Below are positions 4,674 through 6,837 of a stretch of DNA of 6,837 nucleotides, in pieces; positions within the stretch are counted from its first letter, which is position 1; every line of letters starts with the position of its first letter. The position numbers and the translations under genes were made by a program. The notes beneath the pieces were generated by a model. The model had not been told where the DNA came from. It saw only the letters and a program-made list of their open reading frames with translations, and did no database searches. The stretch is from NCBI GenBank assembly GCA_018660305.1, contig JABJKO010000100.1:1-6837 (forward strand), in the 5' to 3' direction. The stretch comes from Rhodospirillaceae bacterium. Its GTDB lineage: Bacteria; Pseudomonadota; Alphaproteobacteria; MPNO01; UBA2964.

Positions 4674-6104
4674 TCAACCCCGCCCGTAATTATCCTCATA
4701 CCGAACGATGTCGTCCTCTCCGAGGTAGCTGCCCGATTGTACTTCGATGAGGTTGAGGGGCATTTTTCCGGGATTTTCCAGCCGATGCAGTGTGTTCGGC
4801 GGAATATAGGTGGATTCGTTTTCGTTGAGGACAAATTCCTCGTTACCGCGGCGGACCGTGGCAGCGCCATTGACTACGATCCAGTGTTCGGCGCGATGGT
4901 GATGGGATTGCAGCGACAGGCTGGCCCCGGTATTGACCGTGATGCGCTTGACCTGAAATCTCTCGCCTTCATGGACGGTCTGGTAATAGCCCCACGGCCG
5001 ATGCACACGGGGGTGCGTTGTCGCTTCCTCGCGCCCACGGGTTTTGAGTGCGTCGACGATGGTTCGTACGTCCTGTGCCCGATCCTTCGGCATGACGAGG
5101 ATGGCGTCATTGGTTGCCACCACTACGAGATCCTCGACACCGAGTGCCGTAACCAGAGGCCCTTCGCTCCTGATATATGATCCGGAACTATCGAACGTCA
5201 GCACATCGCCGATGGTCACGTTGTTCGACCCGTCTTTTGCGCCATCGTCCCACAGTGCGGTCCAGGAGCCGACATCGTTCCACCCCATATCGGCGGGAAC
5301 CACGGCGGCCCGGTCGGTGTGTTCCATGACCGCGTAATCGATCGATTTGGACGGGCAGGCGGCAAAGGGCGCCTCCGCGATGCGGATAAAATCCAGGTCG
5401 GTTTCTGCGTCGTCGAACGCCTTGTTGCACTGGGCGACAATTTCCGGTTCAAGCTGATTTAGCTCTTCCAGATAGCGCTTGGCGGTAAAGAGGAACATGC
5501 CGCTGTTCCAATCATAGCCGCCGGCACCGAGATATGATTTCGCGGTTTCCAAATTGGGTTTCTCGACAAACTCTCCGACTTTGAAACAGCCGTTATGTCC
5601 CTTGAGAGCCTGGCCACGGCGGATATAGCCATAGCCTGTTTCCGGTCCGCCAGGGTTTATCCCGAAGGTCACCAGCGCGCCATCAAGGGCAGCGCCGGCA
5701 GCGGTGGTTACCGCGCTCTGGAAGGCCAGCGAGTCCGTCACCGCATGGTCAGATGGCAACAGGAGGATGAGGGCGTTTTCGTCTTCCCGCGCCAGCATGA
5801 TGGCGGCAATGGCGGCTGCCGGCGCCGTATTACGGCCAACCGGTTCCAGAAGGATGGCCTTGGGTGTCTGGCCGATATCCCGTAGTTGCTGCGCCACGAT
5901 GAACCGATGCTCTGTGTTACAGACAATGACGGGGTCCGCGAAACGACCGGAATTATGGGCCCGGCTGGCTGTTTCCTGAAGCAGAGACCGTTCGGAGGTG
6001 AGCGGCAAAAGCTGCTTCGGATACGATTCGCGTGACATGGGCCATAACCGGGTACCGGATCCGCCCGAAAGGATCACGGGAGAAATTTGGGGTGACTTGG
6101 CCAT
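4674..6104 (-). CDS. manC: Mannose-1-phosphate guanylyltransferase / mannose-6-phosphate isomerase (bifunctional, type II)
   Basis: This 476-residue cytoplasmic enzyme makes GDP-mannose from mannose-1-phosphate and GTP, and its C-terminal domain interconverts fructose-6-phosphate and mannose-6-phosphate. Length matches the AlgA/XanB/CpsB/ManC family (about 465-480). The N-terminal nucleotidyltransferase domain shows GGSGTRLWP at 14-22, YPKQLLPL at 28-35, LLPSDH at 115-120, FVEKP at 179-183, GYDWNSGMF at 196-204 and YAVME at 257-261. The C-terminal cupin-type isomerase domain shows RPWGYY near 369-374, QSHHHRAEHW at 399-408 and PPNTLH at 435-440, containing the likely metal ligands H401/H402, E406 and H440. 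The ATG has GGAG with 6-nt spacing. Product feeds exopolysaccharide, LPS or GDP-fucose/rhamnose synthesis; no such pathway genes are in view, so the end use is unknown. It lies 128 bp downstream of a same-strand permease and is probably transcribed from its own promoter. The names cpsB, algA or xanB would fit equally well by homology. Confidence 0.93.
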   Translation of the reverse strand: MAKSPQISPVILSGGSGTRLWPMSRESYPKQLLPLTSERSLLQETASRAHNSGRFADPVIVCNTEHRFIVAQQLRDIGQTPKAILLEPVGRNTAPAAAIAAIMLAREDENALILLLPSDHAVTDSLAFQSAVTTAAGAALDGALVTFGINPGGPETGYGYIRRGQALKGHNGCFKVGEFVEKPNLETAKSYLGAGGYDWNSGMFLFTAKRYLEELNQLEPEIVAQCNKAFDDAETDLDFIRIAEAPFAACPSKSIDYAVMEHTDRAAVVPADMGWNDVGSWTALWDDGAKDGSNNVTIGDVLTFDSSGSYIRSEGPLVTALGVEDLVVVATNDAILVMPKDRAQDVRTIVDALKTRGREEATTHPRVHRPWGYYQTVHEGERFQVKRITVNTGASLSLQSHHHRAEHWIVVNGAATVRRGNEEFVLNENESTYIPPNTLHRLENPGKMPLNLIEVQSGSYLGEDDIVRYEDNYGRG

Positions 6105-6190
6105 TCTGATCTCCGTCCACTGATCCGTTTAATGTTTCACCGGGCCCTTAATTATCTCTTATCCAATCCGGACAGAGGTGGAATTAGGTC

Positions 6191-6218
6191 AATATACCAG
6201 CCGATTAGGACTTGAAGC
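6191..6218 (-). promoter_or_regulatory. Possible extended -10 promoter for manC
   Basis: On the minus strand TG-G-TATATT (6199-6191) matches an extended -10 element, about 87 bp upstream of the manC start. A poor -35-like GCTTCA lies 16 bp further upstream (6218-6213). A TTGACC hexamer begins immediately after the -10 but has no partner at standard spacing. This is a pattern match only. Confidence 0.3.
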
Positions 6219-6232
6219 CGTATCCAGTTAAA

Positions 6233-6837
6233 TCATACGAGAACGATCCACATCATCGCGACTCCGATAATGCCAAACAGAATGGCAATGGATTTTTCCA
6301 TGGTTCTTGGGGAAATCCGGCCCTGAAGCCAAGGGCCGAGCTGGCCGCCGATGATGACGGCGGGGATCGTGTAACAAACCAGGTTCCAGGGTATCGCATT
6401 GGCTCCGCCCGCCGATATCAGGGCGGCGACCTGGGTAAAGGAGGCCGACGCTATGGTGACGATAACGATAAAAACCGACGTTGCCGCCGCCACGGCGACC
6501 GGCACCCGGTTTCGCTTTACCAGCTGGGGGACGATAACCTCGCCGATGCCGACACCGAGAAGCCCTGTGAGAAAGGCGCCCGTACTGGTGATGATGCCGC
6601 CGATAAATCCCTGATGCGGGATCGGGTAGGTATAGGTTTGTCCGGTACGGGCAACGACGGTGCGGGTGGGGCGGGCGACATCGGCGCCGACCGCCTTGGC
6701 TTCGAGATCACCCGACGCGGCGGCGGGGGGCGTGTGTTTCAGAATGATGGGGCAAAGGCCCAGCATGAGCAGGGCATAAGCCGCCTTCAGAAAGGTGTCC
6801 TGATCTTTCAGGACCGCGAGCAGCAGGGCGCCGACAA
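6233..6837 (-). CDS. TauE/SafE-family membrane permease, C-terminal part (5' end outside window)
   Basis: The reading frame is open to the right edge, giving 200 visible residues; the ATG at 6766 is internal, not the start, since the frame runs on upstream without a stop (VGALLLAVLKDQDTFLKAAYALLMLG). The family (TauE/SafE/DUF81) comprises inner-membrane proteins of about 250-300 residues linked to export of sulfite, sulfoacetate or related organic anions. The family-type glycine-rich loop is seen as FLTGLLGVGIGEVIVPQL, followed by PVAVAAATSVFIVIVT. There are about five hydrophobic segments: around the visible N-terminus, GGIITSTGAFLTGLLGVG, VAVAAATSVFIVIVTIASAS, IPWNLVCYTIPAVIIGGQLG and the C-terminal AILFGIIGVAMMWIVLV. 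A roughly 45-residue Ala/Pro/charged linker separates the first two. Substrate cannot be assigned. Same strand as manC with 128 bp between; no clear terminator seen. Confidence 0.85.
   Translation of the reverse strand, partial: VGALLLAVLKDQDTFLKAAYALLMLGLCPIILKHTPPAAASGDLEAKAVGADVARPTRTVVARTGQTYTYPIPHQGFIGGIITSTGAFLTGLLGVGIGEVIVPQLVKRNRVPVAVAAATSVFIVIVTIASASFTQVAALISAGGANAIPWNLVCYTIPAVIIGGQLGPWLQGRISPRTMEKSIAILFGIIGVAMMWIVLV

Noticed and set aside
4668..5180. 170-codon plus-strand open frame opposite manC
   Set aside because: Antisense to the cupin domain of manC; no motif and no convincing ribosome binding site.
6233..6766. Complete 177-residue TauE-like protein starting at the ATG at 6766
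   Set aside because: The frame continues upstream to the window edge without a stop and with membrane-protein-like residues, so this ATG is internal and the gene is truncated by the window.
1..6837. CRISPR array, tRNA, insertion sequence, phage or defence genes
   Set aside because: Looked for regular repeats, transposase or nuclease motifs and tRNA-like folds by eye; none seen.

Overview
This window looks like chromosomal DNA of an alphaproteobacterium, probably Rhodospirillales-like. That is inferred from moderately high GC, a 503-residue DnaB with the insertion after Walker A that I associate with alphaproteobacterial DnaBs, and the order dnaB-alr-MlaE-type permease. I could not run a taxonomic search. 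All recognisable genes are housekeeping or envelope genes on the minus strand. One convincing small gene lies on the plus strand.

Layout from high to low coordinates, which is the direction of minus-strand transcription: a TauE/SafE-family permease cut by the right edge (6837-6233); a 128-bp gap with a possible extended -10 promoter; manC, a bifunctional mannose-1-phosphate guanylyltransferase/mannose-6-phosphate isomerase (6104-4674); a hairpin-rich gap; a convergent plus-strand 53-residue acidic small ORF (4419-4580); an AT-rich 340-bp intergenic region (4079-4418) with DnaA-box-like sequences and two inverted repeats; cfa, a cyclopropane fatty acid synthase (4078-2846), with a hairpin across its stop codon; a 157-bp leader with a perfect DnaA-box match; then dnaB (2688-1177), alr (1174-62) and the first 19 codons of a probable MlaE-family permease (58-1).

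The dnaB, alr and permease genes are separated by only 2 and 3 nt, so they almost certainly form one translationally coupled operon joining replication, D-alanine supply for peptidoglycan and (by inference) phospholipid transport. manC makes GDP-mannose for surface polysaccharide. Cfa modifies membrane phospholipids. The common theme is envelope biogenesis plus the replicative helicase.

I see no CRISPR array, tRNA, rRNA, insertion sequence, prophage or defence system. The two stretches most worth a second look are the unannotated small protein and the DnaA-box/AT-rich intergenic region next to it, which resembles a DnaA-binding or origin-like locus but is far from proven.
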